Assembly: GCA_021813025.1 (NCBI GenBank)
Contig: JAKAME010000002.1
Location: forward strand, 15,034 to 46,948
Direction of reading: 5' to 3'
DNA from: Microcaldota archaeon
GTDB lineage: Archaea > Micrarchaeota > Micrarchaeia > Anstonellales > Anstonellaceae
DNA: 31,915 nt
Shown here one piece after another: positions 14,583 to 22,136 of this stretch; the first letter of the stretch is position 1; each line of letters begins with the position of its first letter. The position numbers and the translations under genes are program-made. Under the pieces are notes generated by a model. The model worked only from the letters and a program-made list of their open reading frames with translations, had not been told where the DNA came from and did no database searches.

Positions 14583-15560
14583 TCACCTCGGATGGATGGC
14601 ATTGAGCTTGGCTTGGGCCATTATGCCCACCTGCGCGGGCGGCAGCAGGCCCTCCTCTGTTATGTAGGCCGAAACATAGCGGGCGGGCGTGCGGTCGAAT
14701 GCTGGATTGAGTATGGAGAGCTTGGAGGGCTTTTTCAAGTTCTTTCCTTTCTCCTGCCCATAGAGCCCGCTGCCCCACACCTCGCGCCAGTCGCGCTGCT
14801 CGATAGGCTCGCGCCTTCCAAGCCTTGTGAGCGGGTCGTATTTCCACGTCTCGGCGGCGCACAAAAAGCGCACAGAATGCATGTGGGCCAATTGGGCAAG
14901 CGTGCTGGTGCCCACCTTGTTGATGAGGTCCCCCTCCGCCGTGATGGCGTCGGCGCCGACAAGGACGAGGTCTGTCTGGCTCATGAGCGAGCCTGCGGCA
15001 GAATCCACTGCCAGAGAAGTTTTTACTCCGGCTGCGGACAGCTCACGCGCGGAGAGGCGGCCCTGATAGAGAGGCCGGGTTTCAAGGCATGTTACGGACG
15101 GGCGCTTGCCGGCCTTCTGCGCCGCGACAAGCACGCGCATGAGGGTGGTGGAATGGCAGTGGATGAGAATGCGCGCGTTGTGAGGTATTTCCGCCGCGCC
15201 GAATTTGGCTATTGAATTTGCGGATTTCTCCATTTCCCCAAGCAGCCGCCGCTCATGGCGCATGAGAGCGGCTTTCAGCGCAGGCAGTGATGAGGAGGGG
15301 CGGGTGCGCGAGCTTGCAAGCGCAAAGCGCAGAGTCTCTTCCAGCGCGTTGCGCATCATGGGCTCGGTTGGGCGGGTGGATTCGAGAAGACGGGCTGCTG
15401 CGAGCAGGTCTTCGTAGAAGGCGCTTGGCGTGCGCGCATGGGAGGCTTGGGCTGCCGCCTGCAGGCCGCCCAGGGCGGCTGCGGCGATGCGGCGCGCCCC
15501 CTGTATTTTGAGGGAGCGGATGTCTGCTGCTGTCTGCTGCACCGAGCGGCGGCGGGCCAT
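14583..15560 (-). CDS. Ribose-1,5-bisphosphate isomerase
   Basis: A 325-residue member of the eIF2B-alpha/MtnA superfamily. It has the family active-site Cys (135) in ILIHCHSTTL and Asp (204) in VGADAI, the pair used in archaeal ribose-1,5-bisphosphate isomerase. The product, ribulose 1,5-bisphosphate, is the substrate of form III RuBisCO. The neighbouring AMP phosphorylase, five bases downstream, makes its substrate, so the isomerase reading is much better supported than translation factor aIF2B. A TTTTAAAA box at 15583-15590 about 27 bases upstream gives a leaderless start at 15560. Confidence 0.93.
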   Translation of the reverse strand: MARRRSVQQTAADIRSLKIQGARRIAAAALGGLQAAAQASHARTPSAFYEDLLAAARLLESTRPTEPMMRNALEETLRFALASSRTRPSSSLPALKAALMRHERRLLGEMEKSANSIAKFGAAEIPHNARILIHCHSTTLMRVLVAAQKAGKRPSVTCLETRPLYQGRLSARELSAAGVKTSLAVDSAAGSLMSQTDLVLVGADAITAEGDLINKVGTSTLAQLAHMHSVRFLCAAETWKYDPLTRLGRREPIEQRDWREVWGSGLYGQEKGKNLKKPSKLSILNPAFDRTPARYVSAYITEEGLLPPAQVGIMAQAKLNAIHPR

Positions 15561-15582
15561 GGATGGGCAGACGGAGAGGAGA

Positions 15583-15590
15583 TTTTAAAA
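15583..15590 (-). promoter_or_regulatory. TATA box of the AMP salvage operon
   Basis: TTTTAAAA, centred about 27 bases before the ATG at 15560. It would drive the isomerase, AMP phosphorylase and two-helix membrane protein genes. Confidence 0.6.
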
Positions 15591-15683
15591 CAAGACGGCG
15601 GGCAGCCGGCAGCCGGCCAGACGGCGCTCTGCCCTGAACTAAAACTGGGCGGCTGCCTTTATGGCCGGGAAGCTCGGCGGCAT

Positions 15684-16337
15684 TCAGGCGCCTGATGCCC
15701 CGCCTGCCGCGCTTTTCTCTTCCTCGGACTGGGCGCGGCGCCTGCGCATGGTGACAAAGCCAGCCAGCTGCAGCAGGATTGTGAGGATGCCCAAAAGCAG
15801 TAGCGCAAGCTCGGCCAAATTCAGGCCGGATGGGGAGGCGGAAAGATAGGGCAGGCCCCGAGACTGGAGGATGAAGTGGGCAAGCACGAGGATGAAGGCA
15901 AGGTAGTTGAAGCGCTGGATGTTTTTCCACAGGCCGGCGCCCAGCCTGTGCTCGGCCCAGTCGTTGGAGGTGAGGGCGATGGCCAGCAGGATGAGAAGGG
16001 CAATGGAAGAGAGGAACAGGGAGGTGGAGGCGAAGATGTAGGCCAGATTCCAGCCCAAGGCAAGGGCGAGGGCAAGCAGGCCGTGCAGGAGGGCGAAGAC
16101 GAATGCGGCCAAGCCCACCGAGCGACGGGGGCCGATGAGCGGCAGGCCTAATTTGGGCAGCAGCACCGCTATGGGGCCGATGAGCAATGACGCGCAGATG
16201 AGGAGGAAGGCGCTGAGGCCAAGGGCCTCGATGGCAGGGTAGGGGGATGAGGGGGCGAAGCCTGTCTGGTAGGCGAATACGAGGGCGACTGCGCTAAGCA
16301 GGAGCAGGAAAAGGAAGCTCGGCTTGTCCATGCCCAT
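15684..16337 (-). CDS. Ferric-reductase-like (MsrQ/YedZ type) membrane protein
   Basis: A 217-residue, six-helix membrane protein of the ferric reductase-like transmembrane family. Likely haem-ligand His residues are seen in FALLHGLLALAL and in FILVLAHFIL, with the typical loop between (LTSNDWAEHRLGAGLWKNIQR, shown here in part as WAEHRLGAGLWKNIQR). Such proteins carry electrons across the membrane to a periplasmic or extracytoplasmic partner; no MsrP-like partner gene is visible here. The start may be ATG 16337 or ATG 16331; the TATA-like CTATAATTC at 16351-16359 is at the leaderless distance from 16331. It ends in a short charged tail. Confidence 0.8.
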   Translation of the reverse strand: MGMDKPSFLFLLLLSAVALVFAYQTGFAPSSPYPAIEALGLSAFLLICASLLIGPIAVLLPKLGLPLIGPRRSVGLAAFVFALLHGLLALALALGWNLAYIFASTSLFLSSIALLILLAIALTSNDWAEHRLGAGLWKNIQRFNYLAFILVLAHFILQSRGLPYLSASPSGLNLAELALLLLGILTILLQLAGFVTMRRRRAQSEEEKSAAGGASGA

Positions 16338-16404
16338 ATGGGGAACACAAGAATTATAGATGTCCCCCTGAGGGATTCACCCCCTGAGAATTAGACAAAA
16401 GATG

Positions 16405-16451
16405 GGGAGAAAAAATGAATAAAACGAAAGAAAGAAAGGAGAAAAAGAAAT
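16405..16451 (-). terminator. T-rich terminator after the wHTH-linked membrane protein
   Basis: On the minus strand the 50 bases after the stop at 16454 are very T-rich, with several T4-T6 runs, matching archaeal termination. Confidence 0.5.
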
Positions 16452-16453
16452 CC

Positions 16454-16957
16454 TCATTCGTTGCTGAGCTTGGCGAAAATCACCAACCCCAAACCGGAGA
16501 AGAGCAGGGGGACGAAGGAGAATATGTCCGCGAACCCGGACTGGCCCATGAAGCGGATGAAAGGCATGGATGCCAGAGCGTAGAGCAGGAAGGAGAACAG
16601 GAAGGCCACTATCCCCAAGGCGAAGCTGGTGCGGAAGTGCAGGTAGTCGCGCACGTAGAGAAAGAGCAGGTAGATGACCAGCACGATGTTGAGAATGGAG
16701 AGCAGCAGGCGCAGGGCGAAGTAGCTGCCATAGGCGCTTATGTCAGGCCCTATGATGAAGCTGCCTTCAGGGCCGGAAATCAGGATAAGCTCGCCGCTGC
16801 GCAAATCCTCGATGAACTTCAGCTGCGGCAGGAGGACGGAGGAGAGGTAGAGGATTGCCAGCGCCGCGACTATGAGGCCGCAGGTGTACATGAGCGCGCG
16901 GCCCGAGCTGGCGCAGCCGAACCGGTTCGCCTTCGCTTTAGTTGTCTTGGTTTTCAT
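16454..16957 (-). CDS. Four-helix membrane protein, partner of the winged-helix regulator
   Basis: A 167-residue protein with four predicted hydrophobic helices (about 21-43, 78-102, 111-131, 140-162) and an extracytoplasmic loop between the first two (KFIEDLRSGELILISGPEG). The N-terminus is basic. Its ATG overlaps the stop of the upstream regulator gene by four bases, so the two are translationally coupled. The function is not recognised; paired HTH and membrane proteins of this kind occur elsewhere in archaea and may act as a sensor-regulator unit, but this is inference. Confidence 0.75.
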   Translation of the reverse strand: MKTKTTKAKANRFGCASSGRALMYTCGLIVAALAILYLSSVLLPQLKFIEDLRSGELILISGPEGSFIIGPDISAYGSYFALRLLLSILNIVLVIYLLFLYVRDYLHFRTSFALGIVAFLFSFLLYALASMPFIRFMGQSGFADIFSFVPLLFSGLGLVIFAKLSNE

Positions 16958-17247
16958 GCTCCCTCACCCCGGATTTTTTCGCGTACATACCCTAGCGTGT
17001 CCGGCGCGTCGCTCAGCGCGTATAGCCGCCCGTAGCCCAAGCCCACGCTCTCCACAATCGCGTGCTTCTCAAGCAGGCGGATGTGGTGCTCCACCGTGCT
17101 GTAGTCCAAGTGGGCCGCCAGCGCCAGCTGGCGCAGGTTGAGCGGCCGCTTGGCCAGGATGGCGAGCAGGCGAACCCGCGTGGGGCCGCCCCGCGTGCCG
17201 TCCAGCAGCCAGAACAGGAACCGCTTCGTAGAATCCATGCCAACCAC
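16954..17247 (-). CDS. ArsR-like winged helix-turn-helix regulator
   Basis: A 97-residue DNA-binding protein. The winged helix is plain: TRVRLLAILAKRPLNLRQLA, then AAHLDYSTVEHHIRLLEKHA as the recognition region, then the wing VESVGLGYGRLYAL. It resembles ArsR-type archaeal regulators that lack metal-binding Cys residues. The start is 17247, or 17238 four codons in. A TATA-like CTTATAT at 17276-17283 lies upstream. The four-base overlap with the membrane protein gene suggests the two work together and that this protein may control its own operon. Confidence 0.85.
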   Translation of the reverse strand: MVGMDSTKRFLFWLLDGTRGGPTRVRLLAILAKRPLNLRQLALAAHLDYSTVEHHIRLLEKHAIVESVGLGYGRLYALSDAPDTLGYVREKIRGEGA

Positions 17248-17364
17248 AAGGATAGAAGAGAATGAGATTTGGCCGGATATAAGGATTCTCCCAAATCCGG
17301 AACCGCAGGGGGAGGAGCGCCTCCCCCTTCAGTTTGACGTTCTTCCTGATTCCCCCTCCCCGAT

Positions 17365-18339
17365 TTACTGAACATTCTTGAAAATCCCGTATCCGATGAT
17401 GCGGGGCCGCTTGTTCGCCCTCACTACAAGAAAGCGCGAGCCCTCCAGAGCGGCCATGGGAAGAAGAAGCGAGAACTTTACGGCTGCCTTCGCTCCGGCG
17501 GCAAGAGGAAGCTGGGCCGAACCGGCCGCTGGCTCCACTTTCGCCGCGATATATTGCAGACCATAGGAGAAAAACAATTCCGTTCCCTGCTCGATGCCTT
17601 CCTTTGCAAACGGGGAGAGTGCAAGTTCGGCCTCCCCGCCTGAAAACGACTTCATGCTGGCGCTGGATGCAAGATAGCTGCCGCGCTTCACCTGCTCGGG
17701 AGTGGCGCCCTTGAGGCATAGACCCACGCGGCTGCCCAGCTCCGCCTCCTTGATGTCCTCGTCCTGCACCTGTATCGACTTGACAGACATGCGCGTCTTG
17801 CCCGGAAAGAGTTCGAGGTCATCGTGCACTGCGATTCTGCCAGCCTCCGCCTTGCCCAGCACCACCGTGCCGACTCCCCTCACTTCAAAGCAGGCGTCCA
17901 CAAGCACGCGCTTGGGTGATTCGTCATAGCTGGGCTGCTTTTCCATGAGCCTGAGCTTGAGCTCGGCAGGGCTTATGCCGCCGTCCAGGAAAGGCCATGA
18001 GGCCATCGGAGTTTTGGCCAGCATCGCCTTCACCTGCGCCTCGTCAATGTCCTTGAGGATGAGCCAGCCGCTCTTCTTGTCTGCCTGCATGAGGGCAAGC
18101 GCGATTTCGGCGAAATCGGCGTCCACCTTGCCTATCACCCACAGCACCGAGTCGGAGGCGTTGAGGCAGTGCAGAAGCGACTGGATTTTGTCGGGATAGG
18201 CGTGAGGCTCGTAGAGGCAGAGAACCTTGTCGCCTTCCTTGTGGTTGTAGATTACGTAGTCGGTTTCCTGCGTCTTTTTGGCCAGCTCCTTGGCATAGGT
18301 TTTGGACGAATCGAGAACGGCGATGTGGTAATGTGTCAT
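17365..18339 (-). CDS. Translation-factor-like protein lacking GTPase motifs
   Basis: A 324-residue protein. The C-terminal two thirds match EF-Tu/SelB-type beta-barrel domains: FEVRGVGTVVLGKAEAGRI (about 152-170, compare domain 2 G-x-G-T-V-x-x-G-x-x-x-x-G), then a third barrel ending RPRIIGYG. The N-terminal 110 residues have the alternating strands of a GTPase domain (VLDSSKTYAKELAKK, SDSVLWVI) but no GKS/T P-loop, no DxxG and no NKxD, so it should not bind GTP in the usual way. Such pseudo-factors have been noted in archaea near SelB/EF-1A families. It may bind tRNA or compete for a factor site; the role is unknown. Confidence 0.75.
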   Translation of the reverse strand: MTHYHIAVLDSSKTYAKELAKKTQETDYVIYNHKEGDKVLCLYEPHAYPDKIQSLLHCLNASDSVLWVIGKVDADFAEIALALMQADKKSGWLILKDIDEAQVKAMLAKTPMASWPFLDGGISPAELKLRLMEKQPSYDESPKRVLVDACFEVRGVGTVVLGKAEAGRIAVHDDLELFPGKTRMSVKSIQVQDEDIKEAELGSRVGLCLKGATPEQVKRGSYLASSASMKSFSGGEAELALSPFAKEGIEQGTELFFSYGLQYIAAKVEPAAGSAQLPLAAGAKAAVKFSLLLPMAALEGSRFLVVRANKRPRIIGYGIFKNVQ

Positions 18340-18438
18340 GGCAGAACACCCGCGGTGGATGAATATGATGTCAGAGGTGATAAATCAATCATTTCGCCCC
18401 TTTTTGGGGCGATCAGACAATCGAACGCTCATCATTCA

Positions 18439-18511
18439 TGCGGCTGCCGGGATTTGAACCCGGGTCACCAGGTTGGGAACCTGAAATCCTACCAGGCTGG
18501 ACTACAGCCGC
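18439..18511 (-). tRNA. tRNA-Gly (CCC)
   Basis: On the minus strand: acceptor GCGGCTG with CAGCCGC and discriminator A, anticodon stem TCAGG/CCTGG with loop TTCCCAA (anticodon CCC), T arm CCGGG-TTCAAAT-CCCGG. It is 73 bases, with no intron. A TATA-like TTTTTATT lies at 18534-18542. Confidence 0.93.
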
Positions 18512-18562
18512 GCATGGGAGATATGGGCGGCTGGAAATAAAAAGAAGAAGGGACGGACGCGC

Positions 18563-18799
18563 CTACTGCACCGCGTCCAGCTCATCGATGCTGGCGTTGA
18601 GCCCGCTGTCTGCCGTTATGTCAGATGGGAATGGCGAGGCTGCTGAGGGCGAGCCGGCTGCAGGGGAGGACGGCGCGGAGCCGGCCGAAGAGGCCGGCAC
18701 GCCCTGTGTTCCTGCGCCGCCTGACACGCAGCCGGCAAGCAGCAGCGAGGCAAGCGATGCCAGGATTGCGAAGAGCAGGAGCTTGTTCATCATAATCAC
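18563..18799 (-). CDS. Small lipoprotein
   Basis: A 78-residue exported protein. The signal peptide ends in lipobox LAGC (about residues 21-24); the rest is a Ser/Ala/Pro/Gly-rich chain ending in a short acidic SIDELDAVQ tail. No domain is recognised. It starts three bases after the stop of the sequon-rich secreted protein, so both are in one transcript. It might be an anchor or small partner of that protein, which is inference. Confidence 0.7.
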   Translation of the reverse strand: MIMMNKLLLFAILASLASLLLAGCVSGGAGTQGVPASSAGSAPSSPAAGSPSAASPFPSDITADSGLNASIDELDAVQ

Positions 18800-18802
18800 C
18801 CT

Positions 18803-20185
18803 CTAGGAATTCCCGCTGGAATTTGAGCTTGAGTTGGTCGTGTTGAGACCGGAGTCGGGCAAAGTGGAGTTCGGCAGGGTGGAGTTGGGCAGAGTGGCGT
18901 TGGAATCCCCGGATTCGTCCTCGATGCTGGAATTGCTGTCCGGGGTTTCGCTCTCCGGGCCATCGTCATCATCCTCAACTTCGCCGCGCGCTGCCTTGAG
19001 GAACTCCTCCCAGGCCTTCTGCGCCTCCCTGAGCACCTCCTTCTTGGCAGGCACGCTCTCGGCTGCTATGAACTTCAGCTTGAGCTCCTCCATCTTGAGC
19101 ACGAATTCGGCGATGGTGGAATTGCTCACGTTGTAGGCAGAGAGGCGCGCCGCCTTCTCCTCCAGATTGCCGAGACGGAAGGAGGCGTCGGCAAACACCC
19201 GCGCGCGCACCGCAGCCACGCAGGCGCCGATGCCGGGGTTGGAGTAGTTGGCGGATGACGTCTGGTTTGAAGTGACATTGGTTGTGTTTGTGCCGCCTGT
19301 CTGGTTGCCGGCGCTGGTTTCGTTTGTGCCGGCTGTCTGGTTGTTGGTGACGTTGGTTTGGTTGCCGCCGGTTGGCGCAGTCTGGTTGGTGCCGCCGCGT
19401 ATCATTTCCTTGCACTGCTCCACAAGCTCCTTGGCTGAGCCGTTGAGCCCAAGAGCGCGGCGCGCGCACGAAAAGCGATTCTCGTCGTCGTCTTTCTCGT
19501 GGCAGGGCTGGAGCGAGTCGTATCTTGAGAGGCAGACCGCCCGCTCGTCGCCTGTGAGGTTTCGGCATTCCTCGGGCATGTAGGAGAGGTTGCCGCGCTC
19601 GTCCTCGCGCTCCTCAGAGCGCACTTTCAGGCGGCAGCGCACCCGTTCATCCATGCTGGAGCCGTTCGCGCACGAAAGCTTGGACTCGTCAACCTCGTGC
19701 TCGTCCTCATCGCCCAGATAGGTGGAGCGGGTCATGCGCATCATGCAGCGCTCGAGCGCGTCCTCGCCGCTGAGGTTGGAGCAGTTCTGGGCCGCGAGGG
19801 TGGAGTTCCACATGCGCGGGGTTGACTTCATGCGGGAATCCTCCCGCTCGTCCGAAGAGTCCTTTGAATCAGAACGCTCTTTCGACCGCTCGGTCGAAGT
19901 GTTGGTTGAATTCGAGCGCTTGTCCGAAGAGTCCTTTGAATCAGAGTCATCGTCCGACCGCTTGGCGGAAGTGTTGGTTGAATTCGCGCGCTTGTCCGAC
20001 CGCTCGTCGTCTGAATCGGACTGCGCCAGGCGGGTGTTCGAGGAGCCGCTGTCCTTGTCGTCGTCCGAAGAATACATCGAGCCGCCGCGCCGCTCGCTAA
20101 GCGACGCGTGGGGGGAGAAGGCAAACATGGGGGCCAGCAGGACGGCCAGCACGGCCAGGGCAAGAATGCATGAGCGCAAAGTCAT
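18803..20185 (-). CDS. Secreted sequon-rich protein with acidic-basic repeats
   Basis: About 460 residues. A signal peptide (LRSCILALAVLAVLLAPMFA) is followed by a highly charged Ser/Asp/Lys/Arg region with 24-residue repeats containing NSTNTS. A middle part with about nine Cys residues in NL-S/T-GE-x...C patterns comes next, then an Asn-Gln-Thr-rich stretch, a helical segment (about 330-400) and an Asp/Ser/Asn-rich C-terminus. There are dozens of N-x-S/T sites, so heavy N-glycosylation outside the cell is likely. The start at 20185 follows GAGGTGTTCC as ribosome binding site. No family is recognised; it looks like a surface or cell-envelope protein. Confidence 0.8.
   Translation of the reverse strand: MTLRSCILALAVLAVLLAPMFAFSPHASLSERRGGSMYSSDDDKDSGSSNTRLAQSDSDDERSDKRANSTNTSAKRSDDDSDSKDSSDKRSNSTNTSTERSKERSDSKDSSDEREDSRMKSTPRMWNSTLAAQNCSNLSGEDALERCMMRMTRSTYLGDEDEHEVDESKLSCANGSSMDERVRCRLKVRSEEREDERGNLSYMPEECRNLTGDERAVCLSRYDSLQPCHEKDDDENRFSCARRALGLNGSAKELVEQCKEMIRGGTNQTAPTGGNQTNVTNNQTAGTNETSAGNQTGGTNTTNVTSNQTSSANYSNPGIGACVAAVRARVFADASFRLGNLEEKAARLSAYNVSNSTIAEFVLKMEELKLKFIAAESVPAKKEVLREAQKAWEEFLKAARGEVEDDDDGPESETPDSNSSIEDESGDSNATLPNSTLPNSTLPDSGLNTTNSSSNSSGNS
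19851..20000 (-). repeat. 72-bp tandem coding repeat
   Basis: Two imperfect 72-base units (19851-19922 and 19923-19994) and the start of a third, in the secreted sequon-rich protein. Each unit encodes 24 residues containing NSTNTS flanked by charged Asp/Ser/Lys/Arg runs. The period is a multiple of three, so the frame is kept. Confidence 0.8.
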
Positions 20186-20380
20186 AGGAACACCTCGAAG
20201 ACATATGCAAAAGGGGTTAATAAAACAGACAGCTATTGCCCGCCTTTTCGTTTTTCGCCGTAAAAAATGCCGGCTCATGACGCATGTTTATTAACTTTCC
20301 AATGGCTGGCGGAAAGCTGCGACAACAAGAAGGCGCCATACATGGGGCGCCATGATTCGAGACAACATGAAGGGGACACC

Positions 20381-22126
20381 ATGCGAGTCAACGATGTCAC
20401 GCTAAAAGTCGGCGGAGAGGCGGGAAGCGGCATACTCACGGTAGGGAACATGTTCGCCAAGCTCATGCAGAAGTCCGGCCTGCAGGTCTTTCTCACGAAC
20501 GACTACCCCTCACTCATCAAGGGAGGGCACAACACCATCACCGTGCGGGCTGCGGCGCAGCGCATATGGGCGCTGGCGGCAGGAGTGGACATACTGATTG
20601 CGCTTGACAAGAAGACGGTGCAGGAGCACTGCAAGGAGATGCACCCGGACGGCGCAATCATCTATGATTCGGCCAAGCTGAAAGAGGAGGACGTGAAGAA
20701 CGGGCGCGCGGACGTGCGGCTCGTCGGCGTGCCTCTCTCCAAGATGGCGACAGAGGCCGGTGGGGAGATTTTCTTCAACCAGGCTGCTATGGGCGCCATG
20801 CTGGCCCTCTTGGGGATGGACTTGGCCAAATACGACCGCATGATTGAGAAGACGTTCGGCCGCAAGGGCGAGCAGGTGGTGAGTCAGAACAAGAAGGTCG
20901 TGCGCGCGGGCGCCGATTTTCTCAGGGCCAATTATCCCGCCCAGTTCGGCGTGCGCATAGAGCCTGTGGAGAGCGACTCGCGCACCATGCTTCTCAACGG
21001 CAATGACGCGGTGTGCGCAGGCGCGCTGGCCGCAGGCGTGCAGCTGGTGGCCGAGTATCCCATGAGCCCCTCCTCGTCAGTGCTTCACTGGATGGCCGCG
21101 CATGCGGTGAAATACAATATAGTGGTCAAGCACACCGAGGATGAGATTGCGGCCATGAACTGGCTGTGCGGCGCGGGCTTTGCCGGAGTGCGCTGCATGA
21201 CCGCCACTTCGGGCGGCGGCTTCTCGCTCATGGCCGAAGCGCTGGGAAATGCGGGAATGGCCGAAATCCCGTGCGTGGTCATAGAGGACCAGCGCTGCGG
21301 GCCGTCCACAGGCCTGCCCACCTACACCGAGCAGGCGGACCTGCGCTTCGCCCTGCATGCAAGCCAGGGGGAGTTCCCGCGCATAGTGGCCTGCCCCGGA
21401 GACCCGCAGGAGGCTTTCTGGACTGCGGTGGATGTTTTCAACATGGCCGACTTGGTGCAGACTCCGGCCATCATACTCATGGACAAATACTTGGCAGAAT
21501 CTGCGATGACCATTCCATCGCTCAAGGCCGAGCAGGTGCGCATAGACAGGGGGCTTTTGCAGACCGACGCGCAGATGGCTGATGCAGTCGGCTTCAGGCG
21601 CCATGCGCTTAGTGCAAGCGGCATCTCGCCGCGCTGCCTGCCTGGCCAGAAGAACGGCATCCATGTGTGCTCTTCATACGAGCATGACGAGACGGGATTC
21701 ACTTCCGAGGAGGCGCACATGCGCGTCTCGCAGATAGACAAGCGCGCGCGCAAGATGAAGGCCATCTCCCCGCTCCTCTACCAGCCGGCCTTCTTCGGCG
21801 CGCAGGATTCGGATTCTCTGCTGATATCTTGGGGCTCCACCAAAGGAGTGGTGATGGAGGCTCTCAAGCAGCTTGAGAAAGAGGGGAAGGGCGTGCGCTT
21901 TATGCACATACGCTATGCCTCCCCATTTGCAGCAGATACGATTTCGTCCGCAATAAAGAGGGCGAAAAAATGCCTGATAATAGAAGGAAATTCGGAAGGG
22001 CAGATGCGCGACCTCATACGCGAGAAGACCGGCCTGCTGATCCCGCAGTTTTACGGCCGCTACGACGGCAGGCCTTTCGAGGCCGAGGAAGTGGCCGCAG
22101 TGGTTAGGGAGCGGCTGCTGAAATAG
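20381..22126 (+). CDS. korA: 2-oxoacid:ferredoxin oxidoreductase, fused gamma-alpha subunit
   Basis: A 581-residue subunit of the enzyme that oxidatively decarboxylates 2-oxoacids with CoA and reduces ferredoxin. The N-terminal gamma domain (about 1-185) has GGEAGSGI (11-18) and YPSLIKGGHN; the alpha domain (about 200-581) starts with the GNDAVCAGALAAGVQ segment and contains EYPMSPSSSV, ATSGGGFSLMAEALG and a C-terminal transketolase-like domain. Gamma-alpha fusion is the two-subunit archaeal type. The start at 20381 gives the gamma domain its proper beginning; a longer frame starts at 20267 inside the divergent promoter region. The substrate (2-oxoglutarate, pyruvate or other) cannot be decided. 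The beta subunit follows after ten bases. Confidence 0.94.
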   Translation: MRVNDVTLKVGGEAGSGILTVGNMFAKLMQKSGLQVFLTNDYPSLIKGGHNTITVRAAAQRIWALAAGVDILIALDKKTVQEHCKEMHPDGAIIYDSAKLKEEDVKNGRADVRLVGVPLSKMATEAGGEIFFNQAAMGAMLALLGMDLAKYDRMIEKTFGRKGEQVVSQNKKVVRAGADFLRANYPAQFGVRIEPVESDSRTMLLNGNDAVCAGALAAGVQLVAEYPMSPSSSVLHWMAAHAVKYNIVVKHTEDEIAAMNWLCGAGFAGVRCMTATSGGGFSLMAEALGNAGMAEIPCVVIEDQRCGPSTGLPTYTEQADLRFALHASQGEFPRIVACPGDPQEAFWTAVDVFNMADLVQTPAIILMDKYLAESAMTIPSLKAEQVRIDRGLLQTDAQMADAVGFRRHALSASGISPRCLPGQKNGIHVCSSYEHDETGFTSEEAHMRVSQIDKRARKMKAISPLLYQPAFFGAQDSDSLLISWGSTKGVVMEALKQLEKEGKGVRFMHIRYASPFAADTISSAIKRAKKCLIIEGNSEGQMRDLIREKTGLLIPQFYGRYDGRPFEAEEVAAVVRERLLK

Positions 22127-22136
22127 GTTGATTCGC

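Noticed and set aside
14578..14862. Upstream extension of the AMP phosphorylase frame
   Set aside because: It overlaps the isomerase gene and lacks family similarity; a strong GAGGTGA site supports the ATG at 14577.
15684..18339. A single electron-transfer operon from the ferric-reductase-like gene to the pseudo-GTPase gene
   Set aside because: T-rich terminator sequence and separate TATA-like boxes between the genes argue for several transcripts.
20267..20380. Upstream extension of the korA frame
   Set aside because: It lies in the divergent promoter region and adds residues before the normal start of the gamma domain.
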